Shown: one piece after another, positions 17,557-25,423 of the stretch
Position numbering within the stretch: the first letter of the stretch is position 1
Layout: every line of letters begins with the position of its first letter
Source: Blastopirellula sp. J2-11
GTDB lineage: Bacteria; Planctomycetota; Planctomycetia; Pirellulales; Pirellulaceae
Reading direction: 5' to 3'
Length of the DNA stretch: 64,000 nt
Assembly (NCBI RefSeq): GCF_024584705.1
Contig: NZ_CP097384.1
Span: forward strand, 4,960,001-5,024,000
Notes under the pieces: generated by a model
What the model was told of the DNA's origin: nothing
Seen by the model: only the letters and a program-made list of their open reading frames with translations
The model's database searches: none
Program-made: the position numbers and the translations under genes

Positions 17557-17946
17557 ATGATCTCACGGCGTCTATTTTTCAGCCTCGGTATCGCACTAGC
17601 CGGACTCGCGGGCACTTCCTACTCGGCAGAACCCGAAAAAACGGTCGAAGTCGTGATTGATTTTGGCGACGGCAGCGAAATTCACTACACGCAGATACCC
17701 TGGAAGAAGGCGGAAAACGTCTTCACCGCAACCCAAACGGCCAGTCAACACCCGCGTGGTTTTGAGTTGCAAGCCCGCGGATCGGACGAAACGCGGTTCG
17801 TTTTTTCGATCGCTGACGTTAAAAACGAGGGAAATGGCCGGAATTGGATTTTCCGCGTCAACGACAAATTGGCGACACGTAGTTGCGAACTGGTCGAAAT
17901 CGCCCCAGATGACGTCGTCTTGTGGCGTTTTCAGCGGTACGAATAA
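17557..17946 (+). CDS. Secreted DUF4430-like protein (cobalamin-binding-type fold)
   Basis: A 129-residue protein with a signal peptide: basic MISRRLF, then hydrophobic to about residue 24 (TSYSAEPE). The mature part fits the DUF4430 pattern, a small beta domain related to the C-terminal part of transcobalamin/intrinsic factor: VEVVIDFGDGS at the start, FELQARGSDETRFVFSIADV in the middle, then NWIFRVNDKLAT and DDVVLWRFQRYE at the end. The family pattern W-x-F/Y-x-V-N-x and D-x-V-x-W is clear. The next gene, 46 nt downstream, encodes a DUF6580 membrane protein, so the two likely act together. Ligand is inferred from the family; no cobalamin riboswitch is recognised upstream. Confidence 0.7.
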   Translation: MISRRLFFSLGIALAGLAGTSYSAEPEKTVEVVIDFGDGSEIHYTQIPWKKAENVFTATQTASQHPRGFELQARGSDETRFVFSIADVKNEGNGRNWIFRVNDKLATRSCELVEIAPDDVVLWRFQRYE

Positions 17947-17992
17947 CCGTGTAAGATGGTGGGAACAAATCATGTGTCAATGCAGAGAGACG

Positions 17993-18604
17993 ATGAAAAA
18001 AGAAACCGTTGAACGATTGTTGCTAGTCCTGTCGCTAATCTCGATCGGCGTCGCTTTGCGCTGGATGCTCTGCAGCTATCCCAACGTCGCACCGACGGCC
18101 GCTTTGGCGATGTTCGCAGGCTATAAGCTCTCAAGCGTCCGCTGGGCGTTGATGGTTCCGATCTGGATCACCACGCTAAGTGACGTCTTGATCGGCGGCT
18201 ATGCATGGCCGGTGATGTTGACGGTTTACGTCGCGCTGGCGTTGCCGGTGTTTCTGGGAGTCGCCGTCCGCCGTTTCCAACCGAAAATGGACAGCTGGCT
18301 CGGCAAACTAACCAGCGGTCTGCTGCTTGGCGGCGCTTCGGTCTGCGGCTCGGTTCTGTTCTTCGTGATTAGCAACTTCGCCGTCTGGGCGTCGACGGCG
18401 GCCGGATTCGGCCTGCCGATGTATGACGCAAGTTGGAGCGGCCTGGTCGAGTGCTACGCCGCCGCGCTCCCCTTCTTCCGCTACACGCTGACCGGGGACG
18501 CTTGTTTCAACGGCGCAATCTTTGGCGCATACGCGCTTGGCTGCTTGCTGGTCGCTTCGCCGCAAAAAGAGAAAGCGGCCGCCGCTAGAATGTCTAATGT
18601 CTAA
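17993..18604 (+). CDS. DUF6580 integral membrane protein (ECF S-component-like)
   Basis: About 203 residues and five to six membrane helices. The family marks are visible: PNVAPTAALAMFAGYKL in the first helical hairpin, VPIWITTLSDVLIGGY, FFVISNFAVW and the C-terminal LPFFRYTLTGDACFNGAIFGAY. DUF6580 proteins resemble substrate-binding (S) components of energy-coupling factor vitamin transporters. ATG 17993 is chosen; ATG 17972, with GGGAA upstream, would add 7 residues. It follows the DUF4430 gene in the same direction, 46 nt away. No ECF ATPase or T-component is in the window, so the energising module would be shared and encoded elsewhere. Cobalamin as substrate is inference. Confidence 0.8.
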   Translation: MKKETVERLLLVLSLISIGVALRWMLCSYPNVAPTAALAMFAGYKLSSVRWALMVPIWITTLSDVLIGGYAWPVMLTVYVALALPVFLGVAVRRFQPKMDSWLGKLTSGLLLGGASVCGSVLFFVISNFAVWASTAAGFGLPMYDASWSGLVECYAAALPFFRYTLTGDACFNGAIFGAYALGCLLVASPQKEKAAAARMSNV

Positions 18605-18646
18605 TGAAGTAAGAAACGACTTGGTCGTTCGGTCTTCATTAGACAT
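18597..18646 (+). terminator. Strong two-part hairpin at the end of the DUF6580 gene
   Basis: ATGTCTAATGAAG (18597-18609) is exactly complementary to 18634-18646, and inside it AACGAC pairs with GTCGTT. The stem starts within the last codons of the gene. No T-run follows, so termination is not certain; a repeat of unknown role is the alternative. Confidence 0.5.
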
Positions 18647-18680
18647 TAGGATTTAGTCATTCGACATTTTCCCGACCGCA

Positions 18681-18710
18681 TTTCCCTCGCTTGCGCTTCG
18701 GGCTACGAAG
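18681..18710 (-). repeat. 30-bp REP-like sequence, copy B
   Basis: Matches 6555-6584 at 28 of 30 positions (TTTCCCTCGCTTGCGCTTCG plus the end GGCTACGAAG). It lies between two convergent genes, 11 nt before the stop of the HEAT lipoprotein. Confidence 0.6.
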
Positions 18711-18721
18711 AAAAATGCTTC

Positions 18722-21133
18722 TTAGTACGTCGTCGGCGTGCTGCTGACTTTGGCGGCGTACCATGCTTGCCAGGCGGCGATCTGTGAGTTGGCGTCGTGG
18801 AATCCTTTTTCCTTGGCGGCGATGTCCTCGCCCACGACTTTCGGCAGCGCCTCGAGCGCCGCGCGCCGCACGCTTTGCGACTCTCCCAGCATCCGGATCA
18901 AGGTGGGCGCAAACGCTTCGTCGCCGCTGATTCCCATCGCTTCGACCGCCAAACGGCGCGTTCGTTCGATACGATGGCGAGAGAATCGATTCAGTGCGTC
19001 GATCCCTTCCTGGACATGCAGATACGCGAGCGAACCGGCTGCCGCGACCGCCAAGTCATCGTCGCTATCGCCGATCATTCCCAACAGCGCGGTGGTCGTC
19101 GACCGGCCTGGATAGTAGCGCAGCGCCACCGCGGTCGCCAAGCGAACGCCGCGGTCTTTGTCGGTTAACAACGTCGAGAGAATGCCTGCATACTCGTGGC
19201 TCGCATACCGCTCGCACCAGGCGACCGACTGCCGGCGTACGGTCGCCGCGCGATGATGCAGCGCCAACCCGACAATGCGGGCCGCAGCCGGTCGACTGTC
19301 TTGCTGGATGATCTCCAGAATCGCGTGCATCTCTTCTTCGGCCGCGTCCAGGCGACACGAATCGGCCACTTGTTGCAGCAAATATTGGTTCAGCAAATGC
19401 TTCCGGCTGGCCTGCGTCAGTTCGCGCAGAGCCGAGAGCCGCATCGTATCAGACGACTGCGTCGCGCGCCGCCAAGCAGCGAAGTCGGCGCTAATCTCCG
19501 GCAGTACATTTTCTCGCAATCGAGGAAGCGGCACTTCTTGCAGTTCGGGGGCAAGCTGGTCAAGCGTGGTCAGCAAAACCGTTTGTTTCGTCAACAACAA
19601 CCGCTTGGCGGCGTCCGTTTCCTGCGGCGTTTTCGCCTGCTCGTATTGCTGCACCAACTGCAACAATTCGAGAGCCGTTTGGCGGGAAACTCGATCTTCG
19701 GAGACGGCGACGTTTTCTTCCGGCAGCGAGCCAAACTGGACGCGCCACGCTTCCTCGAGTCGGGCGAGCGCCTCCGCGACCGTTTCGTCGGCCGCGAGTG
19801 GAGGTTCCTGCAGACGCGCCGCCAATCGCTGGGCGATGACTTTACCGGTATAGGGAGATTCCGACTTCCGTAATGCGGTGAGCATGGCGGCGGTCGCCGG
19901 CTGTTTCGGCCAGCCTTCCAGCGAATCGAGCGCCCGATCACGAACTTGCGAACTAGGATCGTCAAGCAGCTTGGGTACAGCGGCGAGCAACTCTTGCTGA
20001 AGATCGATCGTCAACAGCTCGGCCACAGCGCTGCGGACGCGATGTTCGGGATGGGTCGCCAAGTCAGCGATGCGCTGAAAGTCTCCTCGAATGGCCCAAA
20101 CGTCGGTCGCTGCGATCAGACAGACAATCGACGCGTTTTCGTCCAGTTTCGCCAACGCGTCGAGCGCTTCCGGCTGGCCAGAGCGCGCCATCCCGTAGAT
20201 TGCATCTCGACGTAGGCTCATGACCGCCGACACCAGGGCGGAACGCAATTCATCGAGCGGAGCGGCGGTTCGTCGCGCGGCGGATGAAACCATCTCCGCG
20301 CGATCTTCCAGCAACTGCGCCGCTTCAGGCGGAAGTTCTCCGCTCCAATCTAGATACATCGCGTCGAGCGCGGCGGCTCGGACGTTGTCGTACTCGGAGG
20401 CGAGCGCTTCGATCACGCGCAGGTCGCTGCGAACATGTTCACGCAGCGCCAGCGCGTACATCAACTCCGCCTCCAACTTCTCGGCGCCGAGAAGTTGGGC
20501 CGGGGAAGGCTCTTCGGCCGCCATCCATGTTTCGCGTGAATCGTACAATTGATCCACCGCCGCCAGATCCTTGGCCAGCGCCAAGGCCTCTAGCGCCGCC
20601 GAGCGAGTCGACGTCGGCAAGTCTCGGTTTTCGACGGCAGCCATCAATAACGGCGAGTCCAATTGATCGCGTCGCGCCAGCCCGATCGCCGCGGTTGCAC
20701 GAACCAGCAGATTTTCCGATTCGGTAGCCGCCAACAACATCGCGTCGGCGGTCTCTTCCTGCAGGACCGCTTCCAGCTCGCGATGCCTCCAATGCGTCTG
20801 GCGGAAATAGGGGGTCAAAAATCGTCGGTCGGCGCCGACCAGGCGCCAGCCGTCGGTCTCGACGATCTTGCCGCGCAGACCGCTGCGCGATGGTAGTTGA
20901 ATCGTCGATTGCAAACGCCGCTCGGCGTTGGCGACGTCAAACTTATGAGTACGGTCGCCCGATGGGGGGGCGATCTCCTTCGCCGGAGGCTCGTCGGCAG
21001 CTTCCAAAAGCGCGTTAAATTCGGCGTGAGCATCGGCCGCAGCGCTGGTATCGACCGTTTCGCGCGCAACGAAACATCCTGCGGTCGAAAGGCCGACCGA
21101 GAGTAGTATCGCCAAATTGCGCAGTGCTAGCAT
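18722..21133 (-). CDS. HEAT-repeat lipoprotein
   Basis: An 803-residue protein with a lipoprotein signal: MLALRNLAILL, then LSTAGC with Cys19 as the lipid-attachment residue. The rest is built of alpha-helical HEAT-like repeats recognisable by A-x-x-A-L-x-x-L and D-x-x-x-x-V-R spacing, for example near residues 145-190 (LVRATAAIGLARRDQLDSPLL), 360-410 and 640-780 (GVRLATAVALRYYPG; IERTRRLAVEAMGISGDE). Such superhelices bind other proteins, so an envelope scaffold role is likely. The gene is on the minus strand, 79 nt behind the other exported helical protein. No enzyme motif. The partner is unknown. Confidence 0.85.
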   Translation of the reverse strand: MLALRNLAILLSVGLSTAGCFVARETVDTSAAADAHAEFNALLEAADEPPAKEIAPPSGDRTHKFDVANAERRLQSTIQLPSRSGLRGKIVETDGWRLVGADRRFLTPYFRQTHWRHRELEAVLQEETADAMLLAATESENLLVRATAAIGLARRDQLDSPLLMAAVENRDLPTSTRSAALEALALAKDLAAVDQLYDSRETWMAAEEPSPAQLLGAEKLEAELMYALALREHVRSDLRVIEALASEYDNVRAAALDAMYLDWSGELPPEAAQLLEDRAEMVSSAARRTAAPLDELRSALVSAVMSLRRDAIYGMARSGQPEALDALAKLDENASIVCLIAATDVWAIRGDFQRIADLATHPEHRVRSAVAELLTIDLQQELLAAVPKLLDDPSSQVRDRALDSLEGWPKQPATAAMLTALRKSESPYTGKVIAQRLAARLQEPPLAADETVAEALARLEEAWRVQFGSLPEENVAVSEDRVSRQTALELLQLVQQYEQAKTPQETDAAKRLLLTKQTVLLTTLDQLAPELQEVPLPRLRENVLPEISADFAAWRRATQSSDTMRLSALRELTQASRKHLLNQYLLQQVADSCRLDAAEEEMHAILEIIQQDSRPAAARIVGLALHHRAATVRRQSVAWCERYASHEYAGILSTLLTDKDRGVRLATAVALRYYPGRSTTTALLGMIGDSDDDLAVAAAGSLAYLHVQEGIDALNRFSRHRIERTRRLAVEAMGISGDEAFAPTLIRMLGESQSVRRAALEALPKVVGEDIAAKEKGFHDANSQIAAWQAWYAAKVSSTPTTY

Positions 21134-21212
21134 AAAAAGAGCCGCTCGCGGGAAGAAACCTCGGCGGCTGTTGATAGCTATCTATCGGTGAGCGGACAAG
21201 AGCAATCCGCAA

Positions 21213-22976
21213 TTACGGCTGTTCTGCAGGCGTCATCGGAGCTGCAGCGCCGGCGCCTGCGGCGCCAAACGGCATGTCGGCGCTCGGTGCGGCGGCAGCC
21301 GGGGGAGTTGCAGTTGCTGCAGCCCCAGCGGGTCGTTGGGGCGCGGCGGCGGGAGCCGTTCCCGGAACCGCTCCAAACGGCATGTCGGCACTTGGCGGCG
21401 CAGCTGCTTCGCCGGCGGCGTCAACAACCCCAGCATTGGCGGCTAGTTTGTTCGCGAGCCGCTCCAGCTTGGCGTGCTTCTCTTTGATGGTCCGCGCCAA
21501 ATCCTCGTACGGCATATAGGGATCCATGGGAACAGGCCCCGTAGGCTGCCCGGTCGGATTGGTCGCCGCCGTCGGATCCACGTCGGATGCGTCAATCAGT
21601 TCATCCATCGCCTTCGATAGGTCAAGGATTGCGGCCTGCTCTTCTGCGGTCGGAACAAACCGGATCAACCCGCTATCCAACTGGCGGAGATCCGCAGGAA
21701 CCCCCTTGGATCCAACCAGGCTGACTTTTAACGTGTCGACATCATTTTTCACGCGCCGACGGAAAGTCAGCTGCAGGCTATGCAGCGGCGGGTTGGTGTT
21801 AACGAATTCCTTCTTTTTCGGCTTCTTGCTTTTGCCGCCACCCTCGGCAGACATGTCGTCATAGCCATATTCAGGCGCCGCAGAATAGGATTCCATCCCG
21901 CCGTATTGCCGGCCTCCGGGTCCCCCCATGCGCATCTCTTTCAGTGCTTCGGTAAACCAAGTGATATCGGCGTCGACCGACTGCGAAGCGAGCTTGGCGA
22001 CCAATCCGACCTGCAGATTGGGATCAAAGCTCTTCTTCACGGCATCGTCACTTGGCAACGCAGCCAGCGTCATCGCTGCGTCAACGCGCAGCGACTTGTC
22101 GGCCTCTTCGTTCTCCAACATCTGCCCCAGCGATTTGGCGATCCCTTCCAACGATTTTCGAATCGAGCTAGTGACGTTTTGATTGCTGCCGGAGGCCAAC
22201 AGAGTTTTGAAGCCAGGCGAGAGCGTACGCACCATATCCATCGCACGACGCTGGGTCCATTGATGCGCGTCCACCGAATGCCCTTCAGCAGCTTCTGACG
22301 TGATCACCTGACTGGCGACTTTGGTCAAGCGATCAATTTCGGCCAGGGTCATCGCTTCGCCGGCCGGTTTCGGCGTGCTTTGGGCGTAGCGAGCATGTCG
22401 CACCGCGCCCAGCATCGCCGCAACGCGAACCACATCGTCTGATTTGGGATCTTCCAGCGTCTTGAGCAAAACATCGAGCGCCGCGTGATAAGGGCAGACC
22501 GGCAGTTTATCGAAGCTGTTAAACTCTTGGGAATTCAAATCGCCGATCGTCAGCATTGCATTGTAGCGCACCACCGGATGATAGTCGGGCTTCGACATCT
22601 CGGTCATTGCTTGCAGCGTCAGCTGATTCAGCTCTTTCTTGCTGGTCGCCTGGATATCTAGATTACCATTAAAACTTCGCATGAAGTCGTGCCGCTTCTC
22701 GTCGACGCTGGTCCAGTTCGCAGGCGTGGTCCAACTGGGAAAGTACGCTCCCATAAAAAATCGCGTCATCAGTTGCTTGCCGGCGTCATCGATCGGTTTG
22801 CGTTGCAGATACTCGCGCAACTCAAACTTTGCAGCGGTGACGCCAGCGCGCATCTTGGCGTCGTCCGGATTCAACTCCGGCGCGTTCATGGGGATCGTCT
22901 TGTATTGCTGCGCCTCAACCGCTCCACAAAGAAGTAGGGTGAACGCAAAGGCGATAGCCATTCTGGGCAATTTCAT
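21213..22976 (-). CDS. Exported helical protein with low-complexity Ala/Pro C-terminus
   Basis: About 587 residues with a signal peptide (MKLPRMAIAFAFTLLLCGAVEAQ). The start at ATG 22976 is chosen because the Shine-Dalgarno-like AGGTGGA overlaps the alternative GTG at 22985. Residues about 100-370 are helical, with HEAT-like spacing (VVRVAAMLGAVRHARYAQ; LRVDAAMTLAALPSDDAV). A Gly/Tyr-rich stretch near 365-385 and a Lys-rich patch (SKKPKKKE) precede a beta-like segment. The last 75 residues are Ala/Pro/Gly-rich and contain the peptide PSADMPFGA twice. It sits 79 nt upstream of the HEAT lipoprotein gene on the same strand. A scaffold or envelope-binding role is plausible; function unknown. Confidence 0.8.
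   Translation of the reverse strand: MKLPRMAIAFAFTLLLCGAVEAQQYKTIPMNAPELNPDDAKMRAGVTAAKFELREYLQRKPIDDAGKQLMTRFFMGAYFPSWTTPANWTSVDEKRHDFMRSFNGNLDIQATSKKELNQLTLQAMTEMSKPDYHPVVRYNAMLTIGDLNSQEFNSFDKLPVCPYHAALDVLLKTLEDPKSDDVVRVAAMLGAVRHARYAQSTPKPAGEAMTLAEIDRLTKVASQVITSEAAEGHSVDAHQWTQRRAMDMVRTLSPGFKTLLASGSNQNVTSSIRKSLEGIAKSLGQMLENEEADKSLRVDAAMTLAALPSDDAVKKSFDPNLQVGLVAKLASQSVDADITWFTEALKEMRMGGPGGRQYGGMESYSAAPEYGYDDMSAEGGGKSKKPKKKEFVNTNPPLHSLQLTFRRRVKNDVDTLKVSLVGSKGVPADLRQLDSGLIRFVPTAEEQAAILDLSKAMDELIDASDVDPTAATNPTGQPTGPVPMDPYMPYEDLARTIKEKHAKLERLANKLAANAGVVDAAGEAAAPPSADMPFGAVPGTAPAAAPQRPAGAAATATPPAAAAPSADMPFGAAGAGAAAPMTPAEQP
21259..21410 (-). repeat. Internal coding repeat in the Ala/Pro-rich tail
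   Basis: The coding sequence repeats a block for PSADMPFGA (around 21267-21293 and 21373-21399), set in Ala/Pro-rich low-complexity DNA. This is a typical site of slippage between strains. Confidence 0.55.
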
Positions 22977-23180
22977 GATTTCCACCTAGGATCGGAAAAC
23001 GGCGGCGAGTGCCAGAAAAGTTAGAGGAGGAGTTCTGCAAGATAAGCGTAAATTAACCGATTCGCGCCTCGCAGGTTAGTACCGCCAAGCTCTCGGCTTC
23101 TATTCAGACTACTTGCGGAATAGGGAGTCTGTCAATTTTAATGCAAGCGGTACGCCTTTTGCTCACCCCCTACGATTCGT

Positions 23181-24116
23181 ATGACCCTACTCTACAGCGA
23201 CCACGAATTCTTAGAGCACGACACCGGAAAGCACCCGGAGTCCGCCCAACGGCTGCTTGCCGTTATGGCCCGACTCGAGCAAACAGGCCTTTTGGACCAG
23301 TGCCAGCGGCCCCTATGGGCGCATGCGACCTCGCAGGACATCCAGCTAGTTCATACCGCCGCGATGCGGACGTCGGTCGAAGGTTTCTCTCTGAAAGGAG
23401 GGGGCAGAATCGAAGAAGACACCGTCGTCTCCCATGATTCGTACCATGTTGCGACCCTGGCGGTCGGCGCCGCCATGGACGCGACACGCCGCGTTTTGAC
23501 GGGAGAGGCCCCAAACGCGTTGTGCCTGGTTCGGCCGCCGGGTCATCATGCGACGCCGACGATGCCGATGGGTTTTTGCCTGTTTAACAACGTCGCGATC
23601 GCCGCCCAGTACGCGCTGACCAAGCTCGATCTCGATCGCGTGCTGATCGTCGACTGGGACGTTCATCATGGCAACGGCACGCAGGACGCATTCTGGGAGA
23701 GTGAGCGAGCCGCGTTTCTGTCGGTACATCGCTACCCGTTTTACCCCGGAACCGGCGATACGCTCGAAATCGGACAACGCGCAGGTCTCGGCTACACGCG
23801 GAACCTTCCGCTGAAATTTGGGGTCTCGCGGCGTGATTTTATTGCGAGGTTCGAGCGAGCCCTGGAAGATATGGCCGCGAAGGTCCGTCCGCAACTGATC
23901 TTGCTTAGCGCCGGCTTCGATGCCCATGCGGCCGATCCGGTCGGCAATCTGGGTCTGGAAACGGAAGACTACGAGGAACTCTCGCAAATCGTTCTCGATG
24001 CGGCTTCCGTTTATGCGGGCGGAAAACTGGTTTCGATCCTCGAAGGGGGATACAACCCCGAAAAATTGGCAGAATCGGTCGAAGTCCACCTGCGGAAACT
24101 ACGCAGTTGGACCTGA
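23181..24116 (+). CDS. Histone-deacetylase-family hydrolase (class II HDAC/acetylpolyamine amidohydrolase type)
   Basis: A 311-residue metal-dependent deacetylase-fold enzyme. Catalytic landmarks are all present: RPPGHHA with the His pair at 122-123, WDVHHGNGTQDAF with Asp160 and His162 as zinc ligands, GFDAH with Asp247 as the third ligand, and LEGGY near the C-terminus carrying the transition-state Tyr region. N-terminal DHEFLEHDTGKHPES is typical of bacterial members. No signal peptide. Such proteins remove acetyl groups from lysines, polyamines or small amides; the substrate cannot be read from sequence. It stands alone, 200 nt before a CheY-like gene. Activity is likely intact. Confidence 0.93.
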   Translation: MTLLYSDHEFLEHDTGKHPESAQRLLAVMARLEQTGLLDQCQRPLWAHATSQDIQLVHTAAMRTSVEGFSLKGGGRIEEDTVVSHDSYHVATLAVGAAMDATRRVLTGEAPNALCLVRPPGHHATPTMPMGFCLFNNVAIAAQYALTKLDLDRVLIVDWDVHHGNGTQDAFWESERAAFLSVHRYPFYPGTGDTLEIGQRAGLGYTRNLPLKFGVSRRDFIARFERALEDMAAKVRPQLILLSAGFDAHAADPVGNLGLETEDYEELSQIVLDAASVYAGGKLVSILEGGYNPEKLAESVEVHLRKLRSWT

Positions 24117-24322
24117 ATCGCCTGATCGCTGGCGAATTCCTAACATATAGTTTCGTTAGCTACCGGCCGACGGAGCTTTTTGCCCACACCGTTCAAAGAC
24201 CATCGAGAGACTTTCGCCATGATTCGAGCGTTCGTAAGTGTATCGCCACCTGGCCGCATATGAGTTGCCGCGATTCTATTTAGTCGATCACTTCCCACGG
24301 TCTTTCAGGAGCATCTCTCACC

Positions 24323-24778
24323 ATGACATCTCAAAATCACGCCGAAGATTCATTTGCTAGTCCCTCGTCACGCCCGATGCGTTTTCTGGTGATCGACGAT
24401 GATCGCTTGACCCGCGCCTTGCTCGCCGACATGCTGTCGCCGTTTGGCGAGTGTGATGAAGCGGCCGACGCCGACACTGGATTGCGAATGATTTTGGGAG
24501 CCGATGAACACCACCGTCGCTATGACGTCGCCTTCGTCGATCTGATCATGCCGGGCGCCGGCGGCAAAGATCTACTGCGAGCGTTGCGTTCGGCCGAAGA
24601 CGAAATGGGACTTGCCGGCAGTGATGGAACCAAAGTGGTGATGATCACCTCGTCTCGCGATACGCGCAGTTGCGTGCAAGCTTTTATGCTGGGCTGCGAA
24701 TCGTACCTGACCAAACCGTTCACCAGCGATCAGGTCGAAGAGAAGCTGCGCGAGATCGGTACGCTGGTCAGCGCCTAG
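24323..24778 (+). CDS. Single-domain response regulator (CheY-like receiver)
   Basis: A 151-residue receiver domain without output domain. Acidic residues follow the first strand (RFLVIDDDRL); the phosphoacceptor Asp lies in VAFVDLIMPG near residue 73; the switch Thr/Ser is in VVMITSSRD and the conserved Lys in YLTKPFT. The first 20 residues are polar. AGGAG stands 10 nt before the ATG. No histidine kinase is adjacent, so its kinase is encoded elsewhere. It probably relays a signal by protein-protein contact. A perfect hairpin follows the stop. Confidence 0.93.
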   Translation: MTSQNHAEDSFASPSSRPMRFLVIDDDRLTRALLADMLSPFGECDEAADADTGLRMILGADEHHRRYDVAFVDLIMPGAGGKDLLRALRSAEDEMGLAGSDGTKVVMITSSRDTRSCVQAFMLGCESYLTKPFTSDQVEEKLREIGTLVSA

Positions 24779-24806
24779 CAGTCTGTTGACTTATTCAACA
24801 GACTGC
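24778..24806 (+). terminator. Hairpin behind the receiver gene
   Basis: GCAGTCTGTTGA (24778-24789) and TCAACAGACTGC (24795-24806) form a perfect 12-bp stem with a 5-nt loop, starting at the last base of the stop codon. No long T-run follows. It may serve both convergent genes. Confidence 0.6.
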
Positions 24807-24818
24807 CAGCCAAAATCG

Positions 24819-24846
24819 AAGACCTCGATTAGAAGACCTCGATTAG
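24819..24846. repeat. 14-bp tandem duplication at the end of a small gene
   Basis: AAGACCTCGATTAG occurs at 24819-24832 and again at 24833-24846, and the second copy contains the stop codon of the minus-strand gene. Likely recent slippage. Confidence 0.6.
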
Positions 24847-25091
24847 ATGTCTTCGTCGCCGGTCGGATTAGTCGCCCAGCGATCGTAACGAACGGGAGGT
24901 GAAAACGTGGGAGTCGTCGTTTCCAGCGGCAGATCGGCTTCGTCCGCTTCTTCTCCGACAAGATATCCGCACTGTTCAATCTCATGCAGCGTCTTGAGCA
25001 GATAAACTACGTAGCGTGACGAATTGACCGCTCTACGCGGCGAAGTCATCCGATTGCCGACCAAGTCCCACGCATCGATATTCTTTACCAT
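24843..25091 (-). CDS. Small acidic protein of unknown function
   Basis: An 82-residue soluble protein (MVKNIDAWDLVGNRMTSPRR at the start). It contains SSRYVVYLLKTLHEIEQCGY, a likely amphipathic helix, then VGEEADEADLPLE and a Pro/Thr-rich tail ending DEDI. Strongly acidic, one Cys, no signal peptide. It has gene-like composition, and the ORF lies in a gap between convergent and divergent neighbours with no better frame. Function unknown. Confidence 0.6.
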   Translation of the reverse strand: MVKNIDAWDLVGNRMTSPRRAVNSSRYVVYLLKTLHEIEQCGYLVGEEADEADLPLETTTPTFSPPVRYDRWATNPTGDEDI

Positions 25092-25342
25092 CGGGCTGCT
25101 CCACTAGAAAGTCGTCATTGAGCATTCGTTGCGTCTGACATTAGCAACCGCGGCGCCGAGATCAGCGACTTGAGCAAAAATCGCCGACATTCGCAAAAAC
25201 GCCCGAACTTTCTAGAGATCTGCGCTCTGCGCCGAAAAGGGAACCCAACCAGCGCTATACGCATGGACGGTCAGGTCGCTAGGAAAATTTACAATCGCGT
25301 TTGTAAATGACTGGCAAGCTTTGCCATCTATCCGCAAAGTAA

Positions 25343-25423
25343 GGCAGGCCATGCCTGCCGAAATGCGTGGGCACGTTCATTTCTACTGGAGTTCTATCCA
25401 AGGGGGGCAGGCACGGCCTGCCC
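25343..25423. repeat. Two related short palindromes GGCAGGC-N3-GCCTGCC
   Basis: 25343-25359 reads GGCAGGC-CAT-GCCTGCC, and 25405-25423 reads GGGCAGGC-ACG-GCCTGCCC. They lie 46 nt apart just behind the S41 protease gene, the second touching its stop codon. The pair looks like a REP-type doublet and may also end the protease transcript. The rest of the 331-nt gap 25092-25342 shows no gene or other repeat. Confidence 0.65.
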
